Part shown: in pieces, positions 33,364 through 42,200 of the stretch | How the letters are laid out: every line of letters starts with the position of its first letter | How positions within the stretch are numbered: the stretch's first letter is position 1 | Source of the DNA: Hyphomonadaceae bacterium | GTDB lineage: Bacteria; Pseudomonadota; Alphaproteobacteria; Caulobacterales; Hyphomonadaceae | Length of the DNA: 64,000 bases | Assembly (NCBI GenBank): GCA_024742355.1 | Contig: JANSYM010000003.1 | Location: forward strand, 309,289 to 373,288 | Direction of reading: 5' to 3' | The notes under the pieces: model-generated | The model's input: only the letters and a program-made list of their open reading frames with translations | The model's database searches: none | Told to the model about the DNA's origin: nothing | Position numbers and translations under genes: made by a program

Positions 33364-35199
33364 TCAATCCCAGGGATTGAAACGGGTTCGTGGTTTCAGA
33401 ATGTCGCCATCTGAGTCATCAGCCGCTTCGCTTTCAGCTTTCGCGTCATTGCTGGCTGCGTTGCCGAAATTGATCTCGGAAACGGCGGCCTCCATCTGCT
33501 CGACGTTCAAATTGCCTTCGAGTTCAGGCAGCACGTCTTCGGTGGCATCGATGACGATCTTCTCTGGTTCTGGGGTTACCAATGAACTCGGGCCCGGAAT
33601 GCCGCTGGCTTCGGTTTTTGCTGCCAGTGCGCCGAGGCCAAAGCCGGCGCCGATGCCGCTGAGGCTGTAGGTTTGCGGTTCTTCTGATGCCGCCATCACT
33701 GGCTCGACCTCGGTTTCAGACGCGGCATCTGCGCTGTCTTCCGATGGCGCCTCAGCCAAGGCAGGTGCTTCTGGCTCTTGCACGGTTTCGGCGACGGGGG
33801 CTGCTTCAGCAACGACCTCCACCTCAGGCTCAGACGCCGTTTCCGCAACGGCTTCTGTCTCCGGTGCATCTTCAATTGCAGGTTCTGACGCTTCGGCGTT
33901 GAGCTCAGGCTCCGGCTCTGACTCTGCGTCTACTTCGGTTTCCTCGTCAGAAGCCGCCTCCGGCGTTGCTGCAAATACGGTGCTTGCGACAAAGTCGGTC
34001 GCGGGCGTGACCTCAGTTTCGGGGGCATCTGGTGCCTCCGTCAGGGTGTCGTCTGCTTCAGATACGATTTCGCTGGCGACGGACGCACTGACGACCGGGT
34101 CTGCGTCCTCAACCATGCTGGTTTCGATAGGTTCGACAGTTTCCGCGGGCGTTTCTGCGACGACCGTCGCAGCTTCGTCGTCCTGAGATTCCAGTCCGAA
34201 TGGAATGTAGGACGGCGCGCTGGATGTGCCCATGTCAGCTGCCGCGATCGGGGCTTCCGGTTCCGCATCAGCCTCCATCGTTTCTGGTCCAGATGCCGGC
34301 TCGTCCGCTTCCTCCTGGTCGAGGCCTGCAGCGCTGGCCACCACGCCAACGGCGGCAGCGGCTGCGACGCCGACTGCGGATGGTGTGATTTCATCTGGAG
34401 AAGAGCTGTCATCTTCAGAGACGGTTTCGATCTCAACCGGCGCGGTGTCTTCGCGATTATTGACCTCATTTGCCAGGCGGGCCACGGCTTCGGTCACATC
34501 GCTTTCGGTGTCGACGTCGTCAGAGCTGGCTTCAACCGTCTCTTCTACATCTGCCATCGGTTCGGCGGCGTCTTCTGAGATGTCTGGCGCTGCGGCCATT
34601 TCGGCGGCCACGTCAACGGGCTCTTCTTCGCTCAGATCTGGTGCAGCAGCGACGACCTCGTCCGATACGGTCTCAACTGTCTGTTCTGCAGGCTCTGAAT
34701 CGGCGGCTTCTGTATCTGGGGCCGTTTCGGGCTCTGGCTTAGGGACAGGGGCGGCCTTTATCTCATGATTGGCGATGCCTTCCGTCTCCAGCGCAGCGCT
34801 CTCATCGCCCGGGTCTTCCGGGCTGTCATCGGTCAGCTCGGCGACCTCTTCCGGCGCTGGCGGTTCTGGCTCTTCCATGCCCGCGAGCAAGCTGGAAATT
34901 GCGGTCTCGGTGCCGCGGGCAAAGCGTGCTGCCTCGGCGCCCATCTCAGCGACGATCTGGGCGTAGGGCGTGCCAGCCTCCGACATCGTGCTGGCGAGCT
35001 CGTCCGCTGCGGCACGTTCGAGTTCCTTGCCGTCAATGCTCTGAAGGATGACTTCACCCGAGCCGTCCGGCAGACAAACGCTGTAGCCTTCGGTCGAATA
35101 GACCAGGGCGCCATTCTCGCCTTCGGCCCAGTCGAGCTTGCCGAGCTCAGTCATTTCAGCCAGGCGATCGATCAGTTTCTTGGTCGAAGGGTGCAGCAT
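33364..35199 (-). CDS. Large acidic low-complexity protein with a small N-terminal domain
   Basis: A 611-residue cytosolic protein with no signal peptide. Residues 1 to about 105 look globular (MLHPSTKKLIDRLAEMTELGKLDW ... GYSVCLPDGSGEVILQS). The next ~430 residues are highly acidic and disordered, composed mostly of Glu, Asp, Ala, Pro, Ser, Thr and Val with many EAEP/ETEV-like repeats. The low-charge interruptions AVGVAAAAAVGVVASAAG and SLSGIGAGFGLGALAAKT are alanine/glycine-rich and could be short amphipathic or membrane-associating segments. The C-terminus turns basic (KPRTRFNPWD). ATG 35199 has a GGTGGA site upstream and replaces an in-frame GTG at 35211. I recognise no family. It is monocistronic with its own terminator. 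Confidence 0.7.
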   Translation of the reverse strand: MLHPSTKKLIDRLAEMTELGKLDWAEGENGALVYSTEGYSVCLPDGSGEVILQSIDGKELERAAADELASTMSEAGTPYAQIVAEMGAEAARFARGTETAISSLLAGMEEPEPPAPEEVAELTDDSPEDPGDESAALETEGIANHEIKAAPVPKPEPETAPDTEAADSEPAEQTVETVSDEVVAAAPDLSEEEPVDVAAEMAAAPDISEDAAEPMADVEETVEASSDDVDTESDVTEAVARLANEVNNREDTAPVEIETVSEDDSSSPDEITPSAVGVAAAAAVGVVASAAGLDQEEADEPASGPETMEADAEPEAPIAAADMGTSSAPSYIPFGLESQDDEAATVVAETPAETVEPIETSMVEDADPVVSASVASEIVSEADDTLTEAPDAPETEVTPATDFVASTVFAATPEAASDEETEVDAESEPEPELNAEASEPAIEDAPETEAVAETASEPEVEVVAEAAPVAETVQEPEAPALAEAPSEDSADAASETEVEPVMAASEEPQTYSLSGIGAGFGLGALAAKTEASGIPGPSSLVTPEPEKIVIDATEDVLPELEGNLNVEQMEAAVSEINFGNAASNDAKAESEAADDSDGDILKPRTRFNPWD

Positions 35200-35450
35200 G
35201 TTCAGGTCCACCTTATGAGAATTGCTAACCCGCTCTTAATACAGGTTTCAGCCCCGGCTTTGATAGAGTGGAATGGCAAGAATCTGATGAAATTACGGTT
35301 ATATCCACCGGTTTTCCCGAAGTTTCCGGACAGCTGTACGAAGCTCGATTACACCGTGTTTGAATCCCGGCGATCGCGCCGAAAACCGGATGACGCTCCG
35401 CCGCGCGATCAGATCGTAGGTTGGGCGTGATTCTACGCGATTTTGAGGCC

Positions 35451-36122
35451 TCAGTCTGTGTCCCAGTCTGCTCGGGTCAAAGCAATGTCCTGAACGAAGG
35501 TCTTCACCGCGTCATCGCCGGCATCTGCCAGTCCGGTACGAAAACCCTGGACGGTCAGGTCCGGTGCGACGAGCAGATAAGTTGGCGTCCATCTGATTTT
35601 CAGAGCTTCGCGGATCGACGCGTCCTCGTCGACGACGGTGAGAAACTCCCACCCTTTCTCGTCAAACCAGGCTGAGACCGAGTCATAGCCCCGCAAGGCG
35701 CGGTGCGTGCTGTCGGCATTGTGCGGCGTGTGGATCGACATGAAGTCCACATCCGGGTCCTGGGCGAGGGCGCGCGACAGGGCGGCGGCATAGGTCGCGT
35801 CGCGGCGACTATCATGGCACCAGATGCCCCAGACCTCGATCACCGTCCATCGGCCTTCCAGCAGGCTTGATGAAAAGCTCGTCTGATCAGTTGTCTCGCC
35901 AGAGAATTCCGGCAGCGGCGCGCCAAGACCCTCATAAGTGTAGGGCCGGCCATACTCGTCGCGCGGAACGTCGCCCCGGCTGAGATCAGCCGATGCCGGA
36001 GCCGTCGCGCCCGGGCGATAAAACCCGGTCGCGGCGTCTTCACCGACACTGGCTGGCTCTTCGGCGCAGCCGGATGCGGCAAGCCCCACCGCAAATACAG
36101 AAGCGATCAAGGCTCGCAGCAT
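35451..36122 (-). CDS. Redoxin-like (TlpA/thioredoxin-fold) lipoprotein with CxxS site
   Basis: A 223-residue lipoprotein (lipobox AASGC, Cys19) with a thioredoxin-fold domain at about 65-215. The strand VIEVWGIWCHDSRRD carries the active site as Cys102-His-Asp-Ser105, so the resolving cysteine is serine. RWTPTYLLV supplies the usual cis-proline. CxxS thioredoxin-fold proteins favour mixed-disulfide chemistry or reduction with an outside thiol rather than a CxxC oxidoreductase cycle. It would face the periplasm, probably from the outer membrane. Partners are not evident; it is 18 bases after the LysM/BON gene on the same strand. Confidence 0.75.
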   Translation of the reverse strand: MLRALIASVFAVGLAASGCAEEPASVGEDAATGFYRPGATAPASADLSRGDVPRDEYGRPYTYEGLGAPLPEFSGETTDQTSFSSSLLEGRWTVIEVWGIWCHDSRRDATYAAALSRALAQDPDVDFMSIHTPHNADSTHRALRGYDSVSAWFDEKGWEFLTVVDEDASIREALKIRWTPTYLLVAPDLTVQGFRTGLADAGDDAVKTFVQDIALTRADWDTD

Positions 36123-36140
36123 GGTTGTCGTCTCTCTTGT

Positions 36141-36587
36141 CTAGGCGCCTGGAATGCGCAGAACCTGACCAGGATAGATCTTGTCAGGATGTTTGAGCAT
36201 TGGCGTGTTGGCATCGAAAATATCCGGGTAACGCATCGCGTCGCCATAATATTTCTTGGCGATTTTCGACAGGCTGTCACCTGACTTTACCGTGTGGAAC
36301 ACGGACTCGCCGACCTTGGCCTTGGATTTCACTTTCATGCCATCATCGACCTCGCCAATGCCGCTGACATTGCCAGCCGCCAGGATCAGCTTTTCCTTGG
36401 TCGCCTGGTCCGGCACCTTGCCTTCCAGTTTGACCTGCTTGCCCTCGACCGTGACTTTGAAGTCATTCCCGAGATCATCATCAAGGCCCAGGTCCTCGAC
36501 TTCCTTGCGGATCGCTTTTTCTGCGACCTTGTTACGCTCGGCAATGATCTCTTTGCCTTTGCCCAGTGCGAATTTAAAAATACCCAT
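36141..36587 (-). CDS. kbp: BON and LysM domain protein (Kbp/YgaU family)
   Basis: A 148-residue protein, nearly the same length as E. coli Kbp/YgaU (149). The BON domain spans about 20-90 (FKVTVEGKQVKLEGKVPDQATKEKLILAAGNVSGIGEVDDG) and a C-terminal LysM domain about 97-146 (FHTVKSGDSLSKIAKKYYGD ... HPDKIYPGQVLRIPGA). E. coli Kbp is a cytoplasmic potassium-binding protein; members here lack a signal peptide as well. The start at 36587 gives MGIFKFALGKGKEI, the usual family N-terminus, with a GGGGAG site 9 bases upstream. The symbol is transferred by family resemblance. Confidence 0.85.
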   Translation of the reverse strand: MGIFKFALGKGKEIIAERNKVAEKAIRKEVEDLGLDDDLGNDFKVTVEGKQVKLEGKVPDQATKEKLILAAGNVSGIGEVDDGMKVKSKAKVGESVFHTVKSGDSLSKIAKKYYGDAMRYPDIFDANTPMLKHPDKIYPGQVLRIPGA

Positions 36588-36753
36588 TTCTATGGTCTCC
36601 CCTTTGAAGACGGACAGGCTAGGCAGGAATCGCGCATTCGTGAAGAGGTTTCCGCGACGTCCTTCCACTTTACGTCAACGTTACCCCTAGTCGAGCCCGG
36701 TTCGCTTCTCTAGGGTGCGCTGCAACATAGACCACTCACGGGAGATATTCGTC

Positions 36754-37962
36754 ATGCGCGAAGCAGTCATCGTATCCACCGCCCGAACCGGCCTTGCCAA
36801 GGCAGGTCGCGGGTCGCTCAACAACACGCACGGCATCACCATGGCCGGCCATGCGATCAAGCACGCCCTGGCGCGCGCTGGCGTCGAGCCGGAGGCGGTT
36901 GAAGACGTGTATCTCGGGTCTGCCCAGCCAGAAGGCGCGACCGGTCACAATGTGGCACGCAACGCGGCGCTCTGGGCCGGCTGCCCAAGCTCGACCTCTG
37001 GTGCGACCATCAACCGGTTCTGTTCGTCAGGCCTGCAGGCAATTGCCAATGCGGCGCACACGGTCATCAATGAAGGCGCCCCTGTCGCCATTGGCGGCGG
37101 CGTTGAAAGCCTCTCTCTGGTCTCTCGCTCAGGCCACATGAACCTGCATCGCTACACCGAAGACCAGCTGATGGCGAAATGGCCTGCGATCTGGATGACG
37201 ATGATCGAGACCGCTGAAATCGTTGCCGACCGTTACAATGTCAGCCGCGAAGCTCAGGACGAGTATTCTGCAGAGTCGCAGCGACGAACGGCTGAATTCC
37301 AGAAGAAGGGTTACATGGCCGAAGAGATCGCGCCGCTCGAGACGACGATGATCCTCAAGAATAAAGAGACCGGCGAGATTTCTGAGCAGGACGTGGTCTG
37401 CGATCGTGACGAATGTAATCGTCCCGGCACCACCTATGAAGCGCTCGCCGGCCTGCCGCCGGTCTTCTCTGGTGGCCAACAGGTCAAGGAAGGCAAGTAC
37501 ATCACTGCCGGTAACGCCTCGCAGCTGTCTGATGGCGCGGCCGCCGTCGTCGTCATGGAAGCTGAAGAAGCCGCCCGCCGGAACATCCAGCCACTTGGCC
37601 GTTTCATGGGCTTCAATGTTGGCGGTGTTGACCCGGACGAGATGGGCATCGGCCCGATCAAGGCTGTGCCACGCCTGCTTGAGCGTCACGGCCTGAAGGT
37701 TGACGATATCGACCTGTGGGAACTGAACGAAGCGTTTGCATCTCAGTGTCTCTACAGCCGCGATTTCCTCGGCATTGATCCTGAGAAGTATAACGTCAAT
37801 GGCGGCTCGATTTCGATCGGCCACCCGTTCGGCATGACCGGCGCCCGCTGCACCGGTTCGATCCTGCTGGAAGGCCAGCGCCGCAAAGCCAAATATGGCG
37901 TTGTCACCATGTGTATCGGTGGCGGCATGGGCGCAGCCGGCCTGTTCGAGTTCCTGCACTAA
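36754..37962 (+). CDS. fadA: Acetyl-CoA C-acyltransferase (thiolase)
   Basis: A 402-residue thiolase that cleaves 3-ketoacyl-CoA or condenses acetyl-CoA. The nucleophile is Cys90 in [11 protein letters not shown], the general base His357 in [10 protein letters not shown], and the second catalytic Cys387 in [16 protein letters not shown] 36754 has a GGGAG site 9 bases upstream; an earlier in-frame start would add 13 atypical residues. The subgroup resembles degradative FadA-type enzymes, but a biosynthetic role is not excluded and no FadB partner is adjacent. A strong terminator follows, so it forms its own transcript. Confidence 0.9.
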   Translation: MREAVIVSTARTGLAKAGRGSLNNTHGITMAGHAIKHALARAGVEPEAVEDVYLGSAQPEGATGHNVARNAALWAGCPSSTSGATINRFCSSGLQAIANAAHTVINEGAPVAIGGGVESLSLVSRSGHMNLHRYTEDQLMAKWPAIWMTMIETAEIVADRYNVSREAQDEYSAESQRRTAEFQKKGYMAEEIAPLETTMILKNKETGEISEQDVVCDRDECNRPGTTYEALAGLPPVFSGGQQVKEGKYITAGNASQLSDGAAAVVVMEAEEAARRNIQPLGRFMGFNVGGVDPDEMGIGPIKAVPRLLERHGLKVDDIDLWELNEAFASQCLYSRDFLGIDPEKYNVNGGSISIGHPFGMTGARCTGSILLEGQRRKAKYGVVTMCIGGGMGAAGLFEFLH

Positions 37963-37985
37963 GTCAGGCGCTGATCGTTACGAAG

Positions 37986-38015
37986 AAGCCCCGGCCAAAC
38001 GGCCGGGGCTTTTTT
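37986..38015 (+). terminator. Rho-independent terminator after the thiolase gene
   Basis: The 11-bp stem AAGCCCCGGCC/GGCCGGGGCTT with loop AAAC is followed by TTTTTT, 23 bases after the thiolase stop. Confidence 0.95.
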
Positions 38016-38030
38016 GTTTGGAGCAACGAT

Positions 38031-38060
38031 TTGTCTTGACCAGGACCCAGGAGTTATATC
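38031..38060 (+). promoter_or_regulatory. Candidate promoter of the DUF6624 lipoprotein gene
   Basis: TTGTCT (38031-38036) and TATATC (38055-38060) are 18 bases apart, just after the thiolase terminator and about 38 bases before the next start. Assigned by eye. Confidence 0.35.
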
Positions 38061-38098
38061 CTCTGTGGTTTATTCGAAAGCCAATTGAAGGGCTGATG

Positions 38099-38812
38099 AT
38101 GATTGTTCGCAATATCGCTTTAGTATTTGTTTTGGCTTTTATTGCCGCGTGCGCCCACCAATCCTTCTCTCACGGGGAAAACGAAAATTCGGCGCCGGTC
38201 GAACAAGTCGCTGCCTCCGAGCCAGCCAGAATACAATCGGAGTATATCGCCAAGATGGAAGCGCAGCTTCCGTTGATCGAAGCGATGGCGAAGCTAGGTG
38301 CGCGTGATCAATGGGTTCGACAATCGCTGTCTCGATCACATGATATTTCACAGCTCAGCCCTGAGGAAGAGGCCGCTCTCAATGCCGCTCGCGCAAGCTA
38401 TATGGCAGAAATTGATGAGGCGAACACGCGCGAGCTGAAAGCGCTGCTCGAAGATATTACGTGGCGAGACCTGGCGAATGCCGGAGGAGACCTCTACTTA
38501 AAGGCCTTTTTTGTGGTTCAGCATTCGCCGGACCATGAGTTCCAAGCCAGGGTGCTCGACGATTTGAAGCCGCTTTTGTCGGAAGGCCTGATCGATTCGC
38601 AGCAATATGCCTATCTGTTCGATCGCGTGAAGCTGCATCGCGATGAGCTGCAGCTGTACGGAACGCAACTAATATGCGTTGACGGCGAATATGACGTCAC
38701 CGACTTGCAAACACCTGAATCCGTCGATCAGCGGAGACTCGAGATGGGGTTGCAACCTCTGGATGAATACATCGAGTTTGTAAGAGAACACTCCGGTTCC
38801 TGTTCGGCATAA
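38099..38812 (+). CDS. DUF6624 family lipoprotein
   Basis: A 237-residue lipoprotein (signal IVRNIALVFVLAFIAAC, Cys at about 18). The C-terminal half holds the DUF6624 pattern: FFVVQHSPDHEFQARVLDDLKPLLSEGLI, QQYAYLFDRVKLHRDELQLYGTQL and a closing region VDQRRLEMGLQPLDEYIEFV. The family is uncharacterised and common in Bacteroidota and Proteobacteria. Two adjacent ATGs (38096, 38099) are possible; the second is better spaced from AAGGG. It has its own promoter after the thiolase terminator and converges on the oligopeptidase gene. Confidence 0.75.
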   Translation: MIVRNIALVFVLAFIAACAHQSFSHGENENSAPVEQVAASEPARIQSEYIAKMEAQLPLIEAMAKLGARDQWVRQSLSRSHDISQLSPEEEAALNAARASYMAEIDEANTRELKALLEDITWRDLANAGGDLYLKAFFVVQHSPDHEFQARVLDDLKPLLSEGLIDSQQYAYLFDRVKLHRDELQLYGTQLICVDGEYDVTDLQTPESVDQRRLEMGLQPLDEYIEFVREHSGSCSA

Positions 38813-38838
38813 CACTTGGAGTCATGTCAGAGGGATTG

Positions 38839-38867
38839 TCGAGAGCGGACAAAATGCCCGCCCTCGA
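38839..38867. terminator. Hairpin between convergent genes
   Basis: TCGAGAGCGG/CCGCCCTCGA (nine of ten pairs, 9-base loop) lies in the 65-base gap between the DUF6624 and oligopeptidase genes. No clear T-tract follows on either strand, so its role as terminator is uncertain. Confidence 0.35.
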
Positions 38868-38877
38868 TAGACTGCGT

Positions 38878-41121
38878 TTAGTCCAGATCCACACCTTCTG
38901 CCTTGCCAACCGCGGCCAGCGCGAACGCATATTCCAGCGCGGTTTCCTTCAGGCCTTCAAACCGTCCGGAAGCGCCGCCATGACCGGCATCCATGTTGAT
39001 GCGGAGATAGTAAGGACCCGCTTCAGGCGCCTCGTGGCGCAGTTTTGCAGCCCATTTGCTGGGCTCCCAATAGGTGACGCGAGGATCGCTCAGGCCGCCC
39101 GTGATCAGCATGGCCGGGTAGGGCTTGTCAGCGGTCTGGTCATACGGGCTGTAGGCGAGGATGGTGTCATAATCCTCGGCGCTGGTGATCGGGTTGCCCC
39201 ATTCCGGCCATTCCGGTGGGGTCAGCGGCAGGCTTTCGTCAGACATCGTGTTGATGACGTCGACGAATGGCACCGCAGCGATGATCCCGGCAAACATTTC
39301 CGGGTCCTGATTGGCCACAGCGCCCATGAGCAGGCCGCCAGCTGAACCTCCCATGCCGACCACGTTGCCGCGCGAAGAGTAGCCCTCGGTGATCAGGTAA
39401 TTCCCGGCATCGACATAATCATTGAACGTGTTGACCTTCTTTTCCAGCTTGCCGTCCAGGTACCATTGATAGCCTTTGGCCATGGAGCCGCGGGGATGGA
39501 CGATCGCGTAGACCATGCCGCGATCCGCGAGCGCCAGCGGTGTCGTCCGGAAGCGCGCTGAAATGGTCACGCCGTAGGAGCCATAACCGTAAAGCAGCAT
39601 TGGCGCGCTGCCATCGATCGGCGTGTCCTTGTGATAGAGCACGGTCACCGGCACGGCTTCGCCATCCCGGGCCGGTGCCAGCACGCGCTTGACCTTGTAA
39701 TCGTCGGCATTGTGGCCGGACGGGACTTCCTGTTCCTTGCGCAGGACCCGCTCCTTGCTGGCGAGGTCATAATCGAAGACCTGGCTCGGCGTCGACGGCG
39801 AGGAATAATTGATGCGCATCTGCGTGGTGTCATATTCATACCCGACCGACGTGCCGAGCGAATAGGCTTCCTCATCAAAGGCGATGGTTTCTTCCGTCCC
39901 GCCGGCGCGTTCGCGGACAATGATGCGCGGCAGGCCGTCATGACGCTCGAGGCGGATGAAGTGGTCCTTCAGCACATCCATGCCGAGGATCAGCGTGCCG
40001 GGCTGGTGCGCCACCAGGTCGGTCCAGTTGTCCCGCCCCGGCGCATCGGTCGGCGCGGTGACGATCTTGAAGTCGACGGCGCCGTCAGCATTGGTCGAGA
40101 TGACGAATTGGTCGCCCCAGTGCGCGACACTGTATTCGACATCGGTCTCACGCGGCGCGATCGTCTTCAGCTCCGGCGTGTCCGCATCGGCCTCGAAATA
40201 ATGCACTTCCGACGTGGTATGGCTGCCCGCCCCGATGAAGATATAGTCGCCGGACTGGGACTCGCTCACGCTGAGAAAAAAGCCCGGATCCTGTTCGCGG
40301 TAGATCTCGGTCGAGCCGTCGCCGCCGAGCGTGTACATGTGGACCGCCGCTGGGCGGCCTTCATCATTGCGTTCGATCCAGTAGACGCGATCGGAGTTGG
40401 CGCCCCAGACGAAGGAGCCATAGGTGTTCTCGATCACATCCGGCAGGTCTTCCCCGGTCTCCAGGTTCTTGAACTTGATCGAATAGAATTCGCTGCCCTG
40501 TTCGTCGACGGCATAGGCGATGAGTTTGTGATTGGGGCTGTGTTCGACATCATTGAACGCGAAATAGGCCTTGCCTTCGCCCATCGCGTCGCCGTCGAGC
40601 AGGACCTCATCTTCGGCATCTGTGTTGTAGATATCCGCCGCCGCCTTGCGGGCGATGATCGGATACTCGCCGCCGGTGCGGAAGCGGGTGAGATAGGCAT
40701 ACGGCCCGTCCACGGAAGGCAGGGAGGCGTCATCTTCCTTGATCCGCCCACGCATTTCGCTGAACAGCTCTTCCTTCAACCCTTCAAGCGGTTCTTCGAG
40801 ATTGGTTTTGGTGAAGGCATTCTCGGCTTCCAGGTATTCGCGGATATCGGCGCGCAGAACCGTCGGGTCCTGCATCACCTGTTGCCAATTATCATCCTTC
40901 ATCCAATTGTACGGGTCGACGCGGGTGCGGCCGACTTGTTCAATCGACTTCATTTCGCGTTTGGCAACAGGGGTGGCGAGCGTCACTGATGGCTCCTCGG
41001 TTTCAGTTTGAACAGGCGGGGTGTCGACCACAACCGGCTCGGTTTCAATGTTCGCCGTTGACGCACATCCAGCCAGAAGGGCGGCACTGGCCGCGCCTGC
41101 GAAAAGGTGGGAAAGTCGCAT
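38878..41121 (-). CDS. ptrB: S9 family prolyl oligopeptidase/oligopeptidase B-like lipoprotein
   Basis: A 747-residue serine peptidase. The N-terminus is a lipoprotein signal (ALLAGC, Cys19) with a Glu/Thr/Val linker. A seven-bladed propeller (about 120-470) and an alpha/beta-hydrolase domain (about 480-747) follow. The catalytic triad is the serine of GMGGSAGGLLMG, the aspartate of TGGLSDPRVTYWEPSKW and the histidine of NMDAGHGGASGR. The family cuts short peptides; the oligopeptidase B group prefers Arg/Lys at P1. Anchoring in the envelope fits breakdown of imported peptides. It is convergent with the DUF6624 gene and starts 81 bases after the msrB stop. Confidence 0.92.
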   Translation of the reverse strand: MRLSHLFAGAASAALLAGCASTANIETEPVVVDTPPVQTETEEPSVTLATPVAKREMKSIEQVGRTRVDPYNWMKDDNWQQVMQDPTVLRADIREYLEAENAFTKTNLEEPLEGLKEELFSEMRGRIKEDDASLPSVDGPYAYLTRFRTGGEYPIIARKAAADIYNTDAEDEVLLDGDAMGEGKAYFAFNDVEHSPNHKLIAYAVDEQGSEFYSIKFKNLETGEDLPDVIENTYGSFVWGANSDRVYWIERNDEGRPAAVHMYTLGGDGSTEIYREQDPGFFLSVSESQSGDYIFIGAGSHTTSEVHYFEADADTPELKTIAPRETDVEYSVAHWGDQFVISTNADGAVDFKIVTAPTDAPGRDNWTDLVAHQPGTLILGMDVLKDHFIRLERHDGLPRIIVRERAGGTEETIAFDEEAYSLGTSVGYEYDTTQMRINYSSPSTPSQVFDYDLASKERVLRKEQEVPSGHNADDYKVKRVLAPARDGEAVPVTVLYHKDTPIDGSAPMLLYGYGSYGVTISARFRTTPLALADRGMVYAIVHPRGSMAKGYQWYLDGKLEKKVNTFNDYVDAGNYLITEGYSSRGNVVGMGGSAGGLLMGAVANQDPEMFAGIIAAVPFVDVINTMSDESLPLTPPEWPEWGNPITSAEDYDTILAYSPYDQTADKPYPAMLITGGLSDPRVTYWEPSKWAAKLRHEAPEAGPYYLRINMDAGHGGASGRFEGLKETALEYAFALAAVGKAEGVDLD

Positions 41122-41201
41122 GAGAAGCTCCGCTATTTATCGAATAACGGCAAGCTACTCATCGCGAAGGATTTGTCTAGTGCCCGGATCAGGTGCTCAG
41201 A

Positions 41202-41630
41202 TCAGGTGCCCGCGAGCTTAAAGTTCAGGACCACGCCATTGATACACCAGCGCTGGCCGGTCGGCGGCGGACCGTCCTTGAACACGTGCCCCATATGTAG
41301 GCCGCATGTCGCGCAATGACACTCCGTGCGGGGATAGATCAGCTTGAAATCCGTCTTGGTTTCAACCGCACTTTCGCGGATTGGTTGCCAATAGCTCGGC
41401 CAGCCAGTGCCGCTGTCAAACTTGTGCTCGGATGACCAGAGCGGCGTATCGCAGCCGACGCAATGATAGACGCCGTCGCGTTTCTCACTTTCGAAATTTC
41501 CCGGCGAGAAGGCGCGTTCCGTGCCGTCCTTGACGCCGACGCGATACTGGTCCGGCGTCAGCAGCTCGCGCCACTCCTTGTCGGATCGTTTGATCCGCCT
41601 GGTGTTTGGCATAGGTTTGGGTGGCAGCAT
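41202..41630 (-). CDS. msrB: Peptide-methionine (R)-S-oxide reductase
   Basis: A 142-residue cytosolic repair enzyme that reduces methionine-R-sulfoxide. The zinc ligands are Cys57/Cys60 (CVGC) and Cys106/Cys109 (CATC), the catalytic cysteine is Cys129 in RWCINGVVLNF, and GWPSYW (76-81) lines the substrate pocket. The start at 41630 has an ideal AGGAGG site 8 bases upstream; an in-frame TTG at 41663 would add 11 residues. It lies 45 bases after the MaoC gene on the same strand. Confidence 0.97.
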   Translation of the reverse strand: MLPPKPMPNTRRIKRSDKEWRELLTPDQYRVGVKDGTERAFSPGNFESEKRDGVYHCVGCDTPLWSSEHKFDSGTGWPSYWQPIRESAVETKTDFKLIYPRTECHCATCGLHMGHVFKDGPPPTGQRWCINGVVLNFKLAGT

Positions 41631-41675
41631 GGACAGGCCTCCTTTGATCAGACGCCTGTCCAATATAGTGTGGAA

Positions 41676-42131
41676 TTAGCCATAGAGAACGGTAATCGTC
41701 TCAGCCACGCAGGCCGGACGCTCCTGGCCTTCGATTTCGATCGTGCATTCCGAGATCATCTGCTTGCCGCCAGCCTTCTCGTTCACTTCCTTGACGGTCT
41801 GCGACATGCGCAGTTTCGAGTTTACCGGCACCATGTTGGTGAAGCGGACTTTATTGGCGCCGTAATTGATGCCGCGGGTGACGCCCTCGACGCGCAGGAC
41901 CTGCGGTCCGAACATCGGGATCAGGGACAGGGTGAGATAACCGTGCGCGATGGTCGAGCCGAGCATCTGCTTCGCCATCTCTTCGTTCACATGGATCCAC
42001 TGGTGATCGCCGGTGGCATCAGCAAATGTATTGATGCGTGTCTGATCAACCTCGAACCAGTCTGATGGGCCGAGCGTCTGCCCGACCAGGCTCTCTAGAT
42101 CTGCGTACTGAACGGATTTTGGGTCTGCCAT
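41676..42131 (-). CDS. MaoC family (R)-specific enoyl-CoA hydratase
   Basis: A 151-residue hot-dog-fold hydratase. The hydratase-2 motif is intact: FADATGDHQWIHVNEEMAKQ with the Asp/His pair, followed by TIAHGYLTLSLIPM. It hydrates trans-2-enoyl-CoA to the (R)-3-hydroxyacyl-CoA. It has an AGGAGG ribosome site and follows the AMP-dependent acyl-CoA ligase gene by 69 bases. That order, ligase then hydratase, suggests that the two act on the same acyl chain, perhaps in branched or sterol-derived acid breakdown; the substrate is inference. Confidence 0.92.
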   Translation of the reverse strand: MADPKSVQYADLESLVGQTLGPSDWFEVDQTRINTFADATGDHQWIHVNEEMAKQMLGSTIAHGYLTLSLIPMFGPQVLRVEGVTRGINYGANKVRFTNMVPVNSKLRMSQTVKEVNEKAGGKQMISECTIEIEGQERPACVAETITVLYG

Positions 42132-42200
42132 GAATTCCTCCTGAAGGTGTGTTTCTGTAATGATTAGTGACGGTTAGGATAGGGAAGCGCAAGTGTTTCC

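Noticed and set aside
34200..34768. Serine/alanine-rich frames antisense to the acidic protein
   Set aside because: Their simple composition is the complement of Glu/Asp/Ala codons; the minus-strand gene has a start, ribosome site and terminator.
35212..35450. Possible small gene upstream of the acidic protein gene
   Set aside because: No frame with a good start and ribosome site; the stretch is more likely the leader and promoter region of the acidic protein gene.
39631..40989. Long open frame antisense to the oligopeptidase gene
   Set aside because: Same reason: complementary to a well-supported enzyme with intact catalytic motifs.
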